Below, piece after piece: positions 25,464 to 34,191 of a stretch of 64,000 nucleotides of DNA. The translations under genes and the position numbers were made by a program. Each line of letters opens with the position of its first letter. Position 1 is the first letter of the stretch. The DNA is from Xanthobacter oligotrophicus (GTDB lineage Bacteria > Pseudomonadota > Alphaproteobacteria > Rhizobiales > Xanthobacteraceae): positions 1-64,000 of the forward strand of contig NZ_VTTL01000016.1 in the NCBI RefSeq assembly GCF_008364685.1, in the 5' to 3' direction. The notes below the pieces were generated by a model. The model had not been told where the DNA came from and ran no database searches. It was given only the letters and a program-made list of their open reading frames with translations.

Positions 25464-26813
25464 TCAAGGCGTAGGGGGCCGATGGCCCATCAGGCGCCTT
25501 GCCAGCGAGAGCGGCCCCCCGGTGTAGGCGGGGAAGCCGAGCTGCGTGATGGCCGCGTAGTCGATGATCCGCTCGGCTTCGCCATCCACCAGCGTGAGGT
25601 AGGGCCTGGTGGCCAGTGCCGCGGCCTTGAGAATCTCGGCAGCCCGCGCAAGCTCGCCCCCAAGACCCGGCGCCTCGAACCAGAAGCCTTCGGCGGCGGT
25701 TCGAGCGGACGGCGGAGCTGACGGCGTGGACGAGGGCGTGAAGCCGGCGAAAGCCTTGGCTTCGGAGATCTGCGCTTCGTTCGCGCCTCTGCCACGCGCA
25801 GCCGCCTCGGCGCTTTCCAGGGCGTCTCGCACGGCGGTGAGGACCAGCGGCAGCAGCTGCGGCAACGCATCCTTCCTCTGGCGCTTCTCGAATTCCACGC
25901 GGCCGACGAAGAGGCTGCGGATCATGGCACGCGGCTCAGGCCGCTGGACCAGGCGGGAGAAGATGTCCATCTCCTTCGCCAGAGCGTCCTCGATGGGCAG
26001 CGGCAGGCCTTCCTCAACGCAGTCGAGAATGGCGGTTATGGCCGGGACGTGGCCATGCGTTTCCGCCATGCGCCGCGCGCGCTGGGGGGCAATGGCCGCC
26101 GAAACGGCGGTCGTCTCCATGGGTTGCCAGTCGGGCCGATCCCAGGGCTGGCGCGGATCCGGCGCGCCGAGGATCCAGCGCTCGGCGGCGGCCACCTCCT
26201 CACCGGGCAGCACCAGCTCATGGGCCGCGCCGGCGGCGACGGCTGCGGCGCCATCGAAGCGGGCGCCGTCGAGCAGGACTGGCAGGGCTTTGTGCGCACC
26301 CACCAAACGTGGCATGCGCTGGGTTCCACCGGCACCCGGAAGCAGGCCCACCAGGGATTCCGGCAGGCCAAGCACGCTGGCAGGCGCCGTCGTCATCACA
26401 CGGAAGTGGCAGGCCAGGGCGAGCTCGCAGCCGCCGCCCAACGCGAGGCCGGCGATGGCTGCCGCCACCGGCTTGCCGCTCGTCTCCAGCGCCCTGAGGC
26501 CCTGGCTGAGGCGGAAAAAGTGGTCGAACGTCACCTTGATCCGCTCCTCCACCGGGGTGGCGCGGATGGTGTCGAGCATGGCCTCGATTTCCGGCAGGTC
26601 GGCGCCGGCGCAGAAGGCCGAGGCCTTGCCTGAACGCACCACGCAGCCGCGCACGTCGCTCGTCGCCAGCCAGCGGGCGAAGGTGCCGATGTCGTCGATG
26701 GCCGCGTTGGAGAACACGTTCATGGATCGTCCCGGCATGTCGAAGACCAGGTGGACGATCCCCTCGCGCCCGTCCTCGATGCGGAATTGGGTGAGCTTCG
26801 GCCGCTCCGTCAT
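25464..26813 (-). CDS. Enoyl-CoA hydratase/isomerase with vestigial HAD C-terminal tail
   Basis: A 449-aa protein. Residues 1-250 are a crotonase domain: [11 protein letters not shown] (oxyanion hole), [14 protein letters not shown] and [20 protein letters not shown] with both catalytic glutamates. The following 200 residues do not contain the Rossmann GxGxxG of FadB/FadJ-type enzymes, but the end ([20 protein letters not shown]) matches the last helices of their 3-hydroxyacyl-CoA dehydrogenase C-domain. So it looks like a multifunctional FadJ-like enzyme that has lost the NAD-binding domain. ATG 26813 begins MTERPKLTQ; the frame is open farther upstream without support. Hydratase activity is likely; dehydrogenase activity is not. 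Confidence 0.85.
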   Translation of the reverse strand: MTERPKLTQFRIEDGREGIVHLVFDMPGRSMNVFSNAAIDDIGTFARWLATSDVRGCVVRSGKASAFCAGADLPEIEAMLDTIRATPVEERIKVTFDHFFRLSQGLRALETSGKPVAAAIAGLALGGGCELALACHFRVMTTAPASVLGLPESLVGLLPGAGGTQRMPRLVGAHKALPVLLDGARFDGAAAVAAGAAHELVLPGEEVAAAERWILGAPDPRQPWDRPDWQPMETTAVSAAIAPQRARRMAETHGHVPAITAILDCVEEGLPLPIEDALAKEMDIFSRLVQRPEPRAMIRSLFVGRVEFEKRQRKDALPQLLPLVLTAVRDALESAEAAARGRGANEAQISEAKAFAGFTPSSTPSAPPSARTAAEGFWFEAPGLGGELARAAEILKAAALATRPYLTLVDGEAERIIDYAAITQLGFPAYTGGPLSLARRLMGHRPPTP

Positions 26814-26905
26814 GTTTCTCCCCGGCGATGGTCCCTTGCGGACGCGTTCTGATGGGTTCGGCCCTCCCGCGGGTCGCGGCGGAAGGGGCTTCAACGATGG
26901 GCCGT

Positions 26906-27889
26906 TCAGGCGTTGAGCCGGGCGGCGAAGGCCGCGCGCGCGGCCGCATAGTCGCGGGCGAGCTCCGCGATGAAGGCGGCCGCCGGCTCGGACCGCCTCA
27001 CCGCTCCGATGCCCTGGCCCGCGCTCCAGATGTCGCGCCACGCCTTCGCGTTCGATCCGCCGTCCTTGATGCTGACGGCGTCTCCGGCCCGGCGGACCAA
27101 CTGGTCCGGATCAAGGCCGTTGGCTTTCAGCGACGGCCGCAGGAAGGTGGCATCGACCCCGGTGAAGCAGTTGGTGACGATTACGTCCTTGGCGGCGCTG
27201 TCGACCACCATCTGCTTGAAGCCGGGTTGCGTGTTCGCCTCCTCCGAAGCGAGGAAGGGCGAGCCGATGGTGGCGAAATCCGCCCCCATGGCCTCCGCCG
27301 CGAGGATGGAGGAGCCGGTGGCGATGCAGCCGGCGAGGGAGAGCGGTCCCTGCCACCACTCCCGCACCTCCTGGACGAAGGCGAAGGGCGAGAGGCGGCC
27401 GGTGTGCCCACCGGCCCCGGCACAGACCGCCACCAGCCCGTCAACTCCCGCATCCGCGCATTTGCGGGCGTGGCGGTCGGCTGCCACGTCGCAGAAGACG
27501 AGGCCGCCATAGGCGTGGACGCGGGCGACCACATCATCGGGAGCGGCGAGGCTGACGATGAGCACCGGCACCTCGTGGCGCAGGATCACCTCCAGGTCCG
27601 CATGGCGGCGGTCGTTGCTGGGATGGGCGACGAGGTTCACCGCGAAGGGGGTGGCGGGGCGCTCCGGGTGGGCCGCATCATGGGCCGCCAGGGCCGACTT
27701 GATGTCGGATATCGCGGCGTCGAGCGCCGCGCTGGAGCGCAGGTTGAGCGCGGGTATGGCGCCGAGGACGCCGGCGGTGCACTGGGCGATCACCAGAGCG
27801 GGCGTCGAGGCGATGAACATGGGGCCGCCGAAGACCGGCAGGCTGAGGCGTGCCTTCAACTTCGCACCAAGTGTGGCGTCGCCGATCAT
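26906..27889 (-). CDS. NPD/nitronate monooxygenase-type flavoprotein
   Basis: A 327-aa FMN TIM-barrel protein: SLPVFGGPMFIASTPALVIA, AGAGGHTGRLSPF for phosphate binding, and GADFATIGSPFLASEEAN near the C-terminal flavin loop. The family includes nitronate monooxygenase and FabK-like enoyl reductases. In this beta-oxidation operon an enoyl- or dienoyl-CoA reductase role is more plausible than nitronate oxidation. Its ATG overlaps the stop of the hydratase gene (ATGA). Confidence 0.8.
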   Translation of the reverse strand: MIGDATLGAKLKARLSLPVFGGPMFIASTPALVIAQCTAGVLGAIPALNLRSSAALDAAISDIKSALAAHDAAHPERPATPFAVNLVAHPSNDRRHADLEVILRHEVPVLIVSLAAPDDVVARVHAYGGLVFCDVAADRHARKCADAGVDGLVAVCAGAGGHTGRLSPFAFVQEVREWWQGPLSLAGCIATGSSILAAEAMGADFATIGSPFLASEEANTQPGFKQMVVDSAAKDVIVTNCFTGVDATFLRPSLKANGLDPDQLVRRAGDAVSIKDGGSNAKAWRDIWSAGQGIGAVRRSEPAAAFIAELARDYAAARAAFAARLNA

Positions 27890-28743
27890 GGATTGTCCTC
27901 CCAGGTCGCATGTCCCTTGCCGAGGACGACCCGGTCGTCCACGCAGGCTTCGAAGTGTGTCGTGGAGCCGTGATGCCAGATGGCGAAGCACAGCGTGTCG
28001 CCCGGCACCACCACGCCGGTGAAGCGCATTGCGAGGCTGCGGAGGGCTTCGGACCTGCGCCCGAGGGCGCGGCAGAGGGCGACCCCCGCCATCCCGTAGG
28101 AGGCGAGACCGTGCAGGATCGGCCGCTCGAAGCCCGCTTTGCGAGCCACGGCCGGATCGGCGTGAAGCGGATTCCAGTCCCCCGACAGGCGGTAGATGAG
28201 GGCGGATCGCGGCGAGGTCGGCAGCTCGATCAGCACATTCGGGGCAGCTTCGGGGCGGGCCGGCTCGTCTTCCTTCGTGGGCGGCGGGCCGCCGTAGCCG
28301 CCGTCGCCGCGCAGCAGCAGCGTCTGTGCAAGGGTGCAGTAGAGGTCCTGCGAGGTGGTATCGCGGATCTCCCGCTCCACCACCAACACGGCGCCGCGCC
28401 CCGCGCCGCGATCCGCCAGCGCGGCGATGCGCGCCCGGCCTACCACCTCGGCCTTTGGGGGCAAGGGCCGGTGGAAGGTGGCGGCCTGCGCCGAATGCAC
28501 CAGCTTCACCACATCGATGCCAAGGGCCGGATCGCGCACCCACATGCCCGGGGAAGCGAGGGTGGCCGCCATGGTGGGCAGCACCTTCAGCCGCGTTTCC
28601 AACAGGTGGTCGAGGTCTTTTTCGTTCAGCGGATCGGTCCCAAGGCCAAGGCCGAGGGCGTAAAGGATCGCGTCACGTTCCACATAAGCGTGGCGGACCT
28701 CGGGGAACGAATGGGCAAGGATCCGCTCGGGCACGATTGCCAT
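27886..28743 (-). CDS. MaoC-type 2-enoyl-CoA hydratase (hydratase 2)
   Basis: A 285-aa double-hotdog hydratase related to the hydratase-2 half of peroxisomal MFE-2. The active-site helix is GDWNPLHADPAVARKAGFER followed by PILHGL. The N-terminal hotdog (AIVPERILAHSFPEVRHAYV onwards) provides substrate binding. It would add water to 2-enoyl-CoA giving (3R)-hydroxyacyl-CoA. ATG 28743 starts 4 bp after the SDR gene ends, so the two halves of MFE-2 are encoded by adjacent genes. Confidence 0.88.
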   Translation of the reverse strand: MAIVPERILAHSFPEVRHAYVERDAILYALGLGLGTDPLNEKDLDHLLETRLKVLPTMAATLASPGMWVRDPALGIDVVKLVHSAQAATFHRPLPPKAEVVGRARIAALADRGAGRGAVLVVEREIRDTTSQDLYCTLAQTLLLRGDGGYGGPPPTKEDEPARPEAAPNVLIELPTSPRSALIYRLSGDWNPLHADPAVARKAGFERPILHGLASYGMAGVALCRALGRRSEALRSLAMRFTGVVVPGDTLCFAIWHHGSTTHFEACVDDRVVLGKGHATWEDNP

Positions 28744-28747
28744 GGCG

Positions 28748-29659
28748 TCACACCGGGTCCCAGGTGAACACGTCGCCGGAACGATCGAGGGGAAAGAAAT
28801 TCTTCTCGAACATGGGGAAGACGCGCTCGGCGATGCTCTCCGGCGTCCAGCCCTCGGCGGTGTGGGCGGAGCGGATCGGGCGGGGCTGGGAGAACAGGAA
28901 GATCTCGTTGTTGCGCACACCGAAGACCTGCCCGGTCACCCCCGCCCCGGCATCGCTGGCAAGAGCCACCACGAACGGGGCGATGCGCTCGGGCACCAGC
29001 TTCTTCAGCCCCTCCACACGCCTTTGCTGTTCCGGCGTGTCGGTGGGGATGGAATCGATCATGCGCGTCCAGGCGAATGGCGCCACGGCGTTGGAGCGGA
29101 CGTTGAAGCGCTGCATGTCGAGGGCGATGGACTTGGACAGGGCCGTGATGCCGAGCTTGGCCGCCGCGTAGTTGGCCTGGCCGAAATTCCCGATCAGGCC
29201 GGAGGTGGAAGTCATGTGGATGTAGGCGCCCGAATTCTGCGCCCTGAAGTGGGGCGCGGCAGCGCGGCTGACGTTGAAGGTGCCCTTCAGGTGCACGGCG
29301 ACCACGGCATCGAACTCATCTTCGGTCATCTTGTGAAACAGGGCGTCGCGCAGGTTGCCGGCATTGTTCACCACCGCATCGATGCGTCCGAACGCCTTTA
29401 CGGCGGCATCGATCATGGCATGGGCGCCATCCCACGAGGCGACCGAATCCGTGTTGGCCACCGCCTGCCCACCGGTGGAACGGATCTCCGTCGCCACCTG
29501 CTCGGCCGGACTGTCCGCGGTGTCGCCGCCGGAGAGCGAAACCCCGAGATCGTTGATCACCACCGCCGCTCCGGCCGCCGCGAACTCCAGCGCGATGCCG
29601 CGGCCGATGCCGCGCCCCGCGCCGGTCACCAGCGCGACCTTGCCATCCATGACACCCAT
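28748..29659 (-). CDS. SDR (3R)-hydroxyacyl-CoA dehydrogenase, MFE-2 type
   Basis: A 303-aa short-chain dehydrogenase. Cofactor loop TGAGRGIGRG, then VINDLGVSLSGGD, NNAGNLRDALFHKM and the catalytic Ser-Tyr-Lys with YAAAKLG. The insertion 'NDLGVSLSGGD' and the long C-terminus (to 303) are typical of the dehydrogenase part of MFE-2/17-beta-HSD type 4. It oxidises the (3R)-hydroxyacyl-CoA made by the next gene's hydratase. GAGGAG precedes the ATG at 29659. Confidence 0.88.
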   Translation of the reverse strand: MGVMDGKVALVTGAGRGIGRGIALEFAAAGAAVVINDLGVSLSGGDTADSPAEQVATEIRSTGGQAVANTDSVASWDGAHAMIDAAVKAFGRIDAVVNNAGNLRDALFHKMTEDEFDAVVAVHLKGTFNVSRAAAPHFRAQNSGAYIHMTSTSGLIGNFGQANYAAAKLGITALSKSIALDMQRFNVRSNAVAPFAWTRMIDSIPTDTPEQQRRVEGLKKLVPERIAPFVVALASDAGAGVTGQVFGVRNNEIFLFSQPRPIRSAHTAEGWTPESIAERVFPMFEKNFFPLDRSGDVFTWDPV

Positions 29660-29728
29660 GGCGTTGTCCTCTCCTCGATTACGTCTGGGCTGGCCGGCTC
29701 GGTGCGCCCGGCTCAGCGGCATCTGCGC

Positions 29729-30913
29729 TCAGTAGCTCTTGGGCAGGTCGAGCACCTTCTCGCCGATGAAGCTCATGATGAGCTGCTCGGTGATGGGCGC
29801 GAGGCGCGTCACCGCCACTTCGCGGTAGAGGCGCTCCACGTGATATTCCTTGGCGTAGCCGAAGCCCCCGTGGGTGGCGATGGCCTGCCAGGCGGCGTCG
29901 TGCCCGGCGCGGGCGCCGAGGAACTTGGCCGCATTGGCTTCCGCTCCACAGGGCCGGCCCGCGTCGTAGAGCTCGGCCGCCCGCATGGCCATGAGCCAGG
30001 CGGATTCCAGATACATCCAACGCTCTGCGAGCGGATGCTGGATGCCCTGGTTCTGGCCGATGGGACGACCGAACACCACGCGTTCCCTGGCATATTTCGT
30101 TGCCCGCCGCAGCGCGTCCTGGCCGATGCCGATGGCCTCCGCGGCGATAAGCACGCGCTCGGGGTTCAGGCTGTGCAGGATGGTGGCGAAGCCCTTGCCC
30201 TCCTCGCCGATCCGGTCCTCCTCGGGGATGAACAGGTCGTCGATGAAGATGGCGTTGGAATCCACCGCCTTGCGGCCCATCTTCGGGATCCGGCGCACGT
30301 CGATATGGGTGCGGTCGAGGTCGGTGTAGAAGATGGAGATGCCGTCCGTGGGCTTGGCGCAGTCCTCGTAGCGGGTGGTGCGCGTGAGCAGCATGATCTT
30401 GTTGGCCACCTGCGCGGTGGAGGTCCACACCTTCTGCCCGTTCACCCGGTAGCCGCCGTCCACCTTCCGGGCGAAGGTCTTGATGCGGGTGGTGTCGAGG
30501 CCGGCATCCGGCTCGGTGAAGCCGAAGCACACCTGGTCCTGGCCGGCGATGAGCCGTGGCACCCAGCGCGCCTTCTGCTCCGGCGTGCCCTTCACCACGA
30601 TGGGATGGGGCCCGAACAGGTTGATGTGCACCGCGGACGTGGCGCTCATGCCGCCGCCGTGGCTTGCCACCTCGTGCATCATCACCGCCGCCTCGGTCAC
30701 GCCGAGGCCGGCGCCGCCGAACTCCTCCGGCATGGTGATGCCGAGCCAGCCGCCCTCGGCCATGGCACGGTGGAATTCGAAGGGGAACTTTCCGTCTTCG
30801 TCGCGGGCGAGCCAGTATTCGTCGTCGAACCGGCTGACCACGGCGCGGACGCCTTCGCGGATGGCGTCGAGGTCCGCTTCGCGCGGGGACTTGGCGGGTG
30901 AATGCGCGTTCAT
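29729..30913 (-). CDS. Acyl-CoA dehydrogenase
   Basis: A 394-aa acyl-CoA dehydrogenase. FGFTEPDAGLDTTRIKTFAR, VNGQKVWTSTAQVANKIML, HSLNPERVLIAAEAIGIGQD and the C-terminal ITEQLIMSFIGEKVLDL. The 'ITEQLIM' end differs from the YGGTSEIMRE of the other two in the window, placing it in another subfamily, such as those acting on branched or long side chains. Its ATG overlaps the stop of the upstream membrane-protein gene. Confidence 0.9.
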   Translation of the reverse strand: MNAHSPAKSPREADLDAIREGVRAVVSRFDDEYWLARDEDGKFPFEFHRAMAEGGWLGITMPEEFGGAGLGVTEAAVMMHEVASHGGGMSATSAVHINLFGPHPIVVKGTPEQKARWVPRLIAGQDQVCFGFTEPDAGLDTTRIKTFARKVDGGYRVNGQKVWTSTAQVANKIMLLTRTTRYEDCAKPTDGISIFYTDLDRTHIDVRRIPKMGRKAVDSNAIFIDDLFIPEEDRIGEEGKGFATILHSLNPERVLIAAEAIGIGQDALRRATKYARERVVFGRPIGQNQGIQHPLAERWMYLESAWLMAMRAAELYDAGRPCGAEANAAKFLGARAGHDAAWQAIATHGGFGYAKEYHVERLYREVAVTRLAPITEQLIMSFIGEKVLDLPKSY

Positions 30914-31233
30914 GCCGGTGTCCTCGGATGGGCGATGCGGTCGTAGATGTCAGGGGCGCGCCACAGCAGCCAGGCCGCGGCGATCATGTTGCCCGTCCAG
31001 CACATGATGAAGAAGATCAGAAGCGTCAGGCCGAGGTGGCGCTCGTAGGCATAGATCAGCGTGGCCATCAGGATGAAGCCGTAATAGACATCCAGCCAGA
31101 CGTATATGCCCCACGGCACCTGCCATGTATACACAGCATTGCCCAATGCCTCACCGAATATCCAACAGTAAATGTAGTAAATGGTGAGGGTGACGATAAT
31201 AAAAATACAGGCGACACGTGCAGACGTATTCAT
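30910..31233 (-). CDS. DUF1475-like small membrane protein
   Basis: A 107-aa protein with three hydrophobic segments (about 8-26, 45-62 and 68-92). The middle part VPWGIYVWLDVYYGFILMAT matches the pattern 'PWG..s..DlY.Gf.l' seen in DUF1475 proteins. It is translationally coupled to the following acyl-CoA dehydrogenase. Its job in the pathway is not known. It may be an accessory at the membrane. Confidence 0.7.
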   Translation of the reverse strand: MNTSARVACIFIIVTLTIYYIYCWIFGEALGNAVYTWQVPWGIYVWLDVYYGFILMATLIYAYERHLGLTLLIFFIMCWTGNMIAAAWLLWRAPDIYDRIAHPRTPA

Positions 31234-31356
31234 AGATGTTCCCTCGCCTCCTGGGCGGAAAGCATCACGGGCGCTTTCCTTCCATTCTGAGAATCATACT
31301 GCCCTCGAGGGACTAGAACCGTCCTTTAGTTCGGGTCCGCTCCGAAAGCCCGTTCC

Positions 31357-32568
31357 TCAGCCGAGGCGACCGAGGATGGAGACCGCCGCAACGCTGCTGT
31401 AAGGAGCGCCGCCGAGATTGTGGGTGAGGCCGAAATCCACCTTGCCGAGCTGCCGCGCTCCGGCCCGGCCGAGCAGCTGGTTGTAGACCTCATAGGCCAT
31501 GCGCAGCCCGGAGGCGCCGACGGGGTGGCCGAAGCACTTCAGCCCGCCGTCCACCTGGCAGGGAATGGCGCCGGAGCCGTCGAACCTGCCGTCGAGAATA
31601 TCGGCGGGGGCACGGCCCTCCTCGGACAGGCCGAGGTCTTCCATGGTGACGAGTTCGGTTACCGAGAAGCAGTCATGCACTTCCGTGAGGCTGATCTCGC
31701 CGCGGGGATCGCGCACCCCGGCCTCGGCATAGGCCCGGCGCGCCGCCTCGCGGGTGTTGCGCACATAGGAGCCGTCCCACTCGCCGTACTGGCTTTCCCA
31801 GCCGTTGCTGGCGGAGAGCTGGATGGCCTTGACGGTGACGAGGCCGCTCTTTCCAAGCCCCTTTCCAAGCCCCCGGGCGATATCCGGCGTGGTGACGATG
31901 GCGCAGGCGGCGCCGTCCGACACCCCGCAGCAGTCGAACAGGCCGAGGGGATCGGCGATGAGCGGCGCCTTGAGGATGGTCTCCATGGAGACCTCCTTGC
32001 GCAGGTGCGCTTTGGGGCTCTTCGCGCCGTTCACATGGCTCTTCCACGAGACGTGGGCCATGGCCCGCTTGAGGTCTGCGGCATCGATGCCGTGCTTCGC
32101 CGCATAGGCGCCGGCGAGTTGCGCGAAGGTGCCGGGCGCCGAGCCGTAGGGCATCCACAGGTCGTTGGCGACGCCCTTGGTGCGCAGCGGCAGGCCGCCA
32201 TAGCCCGTGTCCTTCAGCTTCTCCACGCCAAGCGCCAGCGCCACGTCGCACGCGCCCGCCGCTACCGCATAGACCGCGGCGCGCAGCGCCTCCGTTCCCG
32301 TGGCGCACATGTTCTCGACCCGGGTGACGGGAATGGTCTTCAGCCTGAGGGCGAAGGCCAGCGGCAGGGCGCTGTTGCCCACGTTGATGTCGTCGAGTGC
32401 ATTGCCGATCCACGCGGCCTCGATGGCCTCGCGGTCGATTCCCGCATCGGCCACCGCTTCCTCGAAGGCTTCGACCATGAGGTCTTCGGCCCCCTTGTTC
32501 CAGTGCTCGCCGAAGGTGGTGCAGCCCATGCCGGCGATCACCACGCGATCACGGATTCCGCTTGCCAT
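31357..32568 (-). CDS. SCP-x/lipid-transfer-type thiolase
   Basis: A 403-aa thiolase-superfamily protein. Active-site Cys in VENMCATGTEALRAAVYAVA, the loop HDCFSVTELVTMEDLGLSEE and the C-terminal KCFGHPVGASGLRMAYEVYN with its Cys-Gly-His. This is the SCP-x/Ltp branch, which acts on branched or bulky 3-oxoacyl-CoAs and, in some actinobacterial members, as a retro-aldolase with a DUF35 partner. The ATG at 32568 overlaps the stop of the upstream HMGS/DUF35 gene, so the two products are probably made together and may form a complex. Confidence 0.88.
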   Translation of the reverse strand: MASGIRDRVVIAGMGCTTFGEHWNKGAEDLMVEAFEEAVADAGIDREAIEAAWIGNALDDINVGNSALPLAFALRLKTIPVTRVENMCATGTEALRAAVYAVAAGACDVALALGVEKLKDTGYGGLPLRTKGVANDLWMPYGSAPGTFAQLAGAYAAKHGIDAADLKRAMAHVSWKSHVNGAKSPKAHLRKEVSMETILKAPLIADPLGLFDCCGVSDGAACAIVTTPDIARGLGKGLGKSGLVTVKAIQLSASNGWESQYGEWDGSYVRNTREAARRAYAEAGVRDPRGEISLTEVHDCFSVTELVTMEDLGLSEEGRAPADILDGRFDGSGAIPCQVDGGLKCFGHPVGASGLRMAYEVYNQLLGRAGARQLGKVDFGLTHNLGGAPYSSVAAVSILGRLG

Positions 32569-34001
32569 CACTGAATCTCCATGGTGGGACGCGCGGTGGG
32601 CACCGCCTTCCAGAAATAGGTGCGGAAGCCGCGTCGCCGGTCGATGGCCTTGATGCGGAAGCGCGTTGCGACGGGGTCGCCGACCGCCGGGGGCGGGCCC
32701 TCGATATCAGTGAACTCCATCATCACCCGCGCCCCGTTCTCGAACTGCACGAGGCCGAAGACGAAGGGTGGGTCGGGGCAATAATTCAGCCGGTCGGAGG
32801 TGAGGGAGACGATGCGGGCGGGCACGTCCGCGAGCCGCACGTCGGCAAGGGGCTCAGGGCCGTGGGCGTGCGGCGACACGGGGATCCGGCTTTTCGGAAA
32901 CTGCACGTTACCCTCGGCGTCGCGGCCGCCCACGAAGCCCATCATGTCGCGCCCGTAGCGCTCCAGCACCGGCGCGGCGACCTTCTGGTCGAATTCGGAG
33001 CGCGGGCCCCAGTCGAGATCGACGGCACCGGACAGGTTCAGGAAGCGGACATAGTCGGAGAACGGGGCGCCGTGGGTGAGGGCTTCAGCCACTGCCCGGG
33101 CGCCCGGCACCTCCCGCTCCACCTGGAACAGCAGCGCGTCGCAGCCACTGCCGAAGCCGGCGAGGAGGACAATATCGCCGGGCTTCGCGCGGTCGAAGGC
33201 GAGGGCCAGCGCGAAGAGCGGATGAGCGGCACCGAGATCCCCCGCTTGCGCGGCGAGATCCGTCGCCACGTTCGGGGCGGTGAGTCCGAGTCGTCCCGCG
33301 AGGGCCTTGTAGGCGCCGGAGGCGGGTTCAACGACGGCGCTCAGCGCGATTTCTCCAGCCGCGATCTTCGCCTTGCGGCAGGCCTCGCGCACCACTGGGG
33401 CGATCAGCTCCGCCACCGCTACGTCGCGGACGAAGCGCTCCTCGGCGGCATAGGGGGTGGGATGCTCGCGCGAGGCGTAGATGTCCGCGAAATCATGGGA
33501 GAGGCTGGCAGCGGCGAGAAGCCGGGCTGCGCCCTTGTCTGCCACGATGCACGCCGCACCGCCGTCGCCATAGGCGAGCTGAGCGCCGCTGCCCGCTTGC
33601 GTCGGGCGCCGTTCACCCGCGGTGACGAGGCCGGTACCTGTGCCTTCGAGCGCCATCAGGAGTGCGGAAACCGCGCCACGGCGGGAGCCGGCGACGTCGA
33701 AGGCGACGGTCGAGCGGGACAGCGACAACGCATCCACGAGCATGGCCGCATGGCTCCGCTCGAAGAAGGGGGCGGAGGTGGAGGCGAAGATCACCTTGTC
33801 GGGTGCCGGTGCGCCGTCGAGGGCCACGCGTGCCGCCTCGACGGCGAGCGTCACCGGATCCTCGTCCCAGCGGGCGACGGCGCGGAAGCCCTCCCGCGGG
33901 CCGGACAGGCCGGACCATTTCAAAGCTGCATTGGCCGCCTTGCGGCTCAGCCGGAGCAGGGGCAGGTAGCCCCCGACGCCGGCGATTGACCGACCCATCA
34001 T
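32568..34001 (-). CDS. HMG-CoA synthase-like/DUF35 fusion protein
   Basis: A 477-aa two-domain protein. Residues 1-340 have the HMG-CoA-synthase/KAS III fold: GVGGYLPLLRLSRK at the start, then STSAPFFERSHAAMLVDALS, AYGDGGAACIVADKG, and LLAGFGSGCDALLF. Residues about 390-477 are a DUF35 OB-fold domain (PARIVSLTSDRLNYCPDPPF; FGLVQFENGARVMMEFTD) without zinc-ribbon cysteines. At the position of the nucleophilic Cys (normally 'ACxxGT') the sequence reads FDVAGSRRGAVSALLMAL, with no Cys. Synthase chemistry by the normal route is therefore doubtful. Start at the ATG-ATG pair near 34001, with GGGGAGG upstream. First gene of the minus-strand operon. Confidence 0.8.
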   Translation of the reverse strand: MMGRSIAGVGGYLPLLRLSRKAANAALKWSGLSGPREGFRAVARWDEDPVTLAVEAARVALDGAPAPDKVIFASTSAPFFERSHAAMLVDALSLSRSTVAFDVAGSRRGAVSALLMALEGTGTGLVTAGERRPTQAGSGAQLAYGDGGAACIVADKGAARLLAAASLSHDFADIYASREHPTPYAAEERFVRDVAVAELIAPVVREACRKAKIAAGEIALSAVVEPASGAYKALAGRLGLTAPNVATDLAAQAGDLGAAHPLFALALAFDRAKPGDIVLLAGFGSGCDALLFQVEREVPGARAVAEALTHGAPFSDYVRFLNLSGAVDLDWGPRSEFDQKVAAPVLERYGRDMMGFVGGRDAEGNVQFPKSRIPVSPHAHGPEPLADVRLADVPARIVSLTSDRLNYCPDPPFVFGLVQFENGARVMMEFTDIEGPPPAVGDPVATRFRIKAIDRRRGFRTYFWKAVPTARPTMEIQ

Positions 34002-34091
34002 TCCGAGACGAACCTCCCCTAAGCCTGCTGTTCCGCTGGATTGCCGAGGACGATAGGCCGCCATAGGACGGTATGCAAGAAAATAGTTCGA

Positions 34092-34108
34092 TAGCATACG
34101 ATATGCTA
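34092..34108. promoter_or_regulatory. Palindromic operator in divergent promoter
   Basis: A perfect inverted repeat TAGCATA-CGA-TATGCTA lies midway between the divergent operons starting at 34001 (minus) and 34192 (plus). A GTATGC at about 34073 adds another half-site. The AT-rich palindrome in a GC-rich genome is typical of TetR/MarR operators. TAGCATAC also occurs in the palindromic promoter at 50923-50930, so the same or a related regulator may bind both. Confidence 0.5.
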
Positions 34109-34191
34109 ACGTAATTTTTTCCTTGCCACGCTGAGGGAGGCTGATTAGCGTGGGCCTGCGCATCACCTCAGCGCCTCGAGCGAGGTCCATA

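Noticed and set aside
27890-28543. N-terminal extension of the NPD-type protein
   Set aside because: The extension is the out-of-frame shadow of the MaoC hydratase gene; the ATG at 27889 overlaps the hydratase stop as ATGA.
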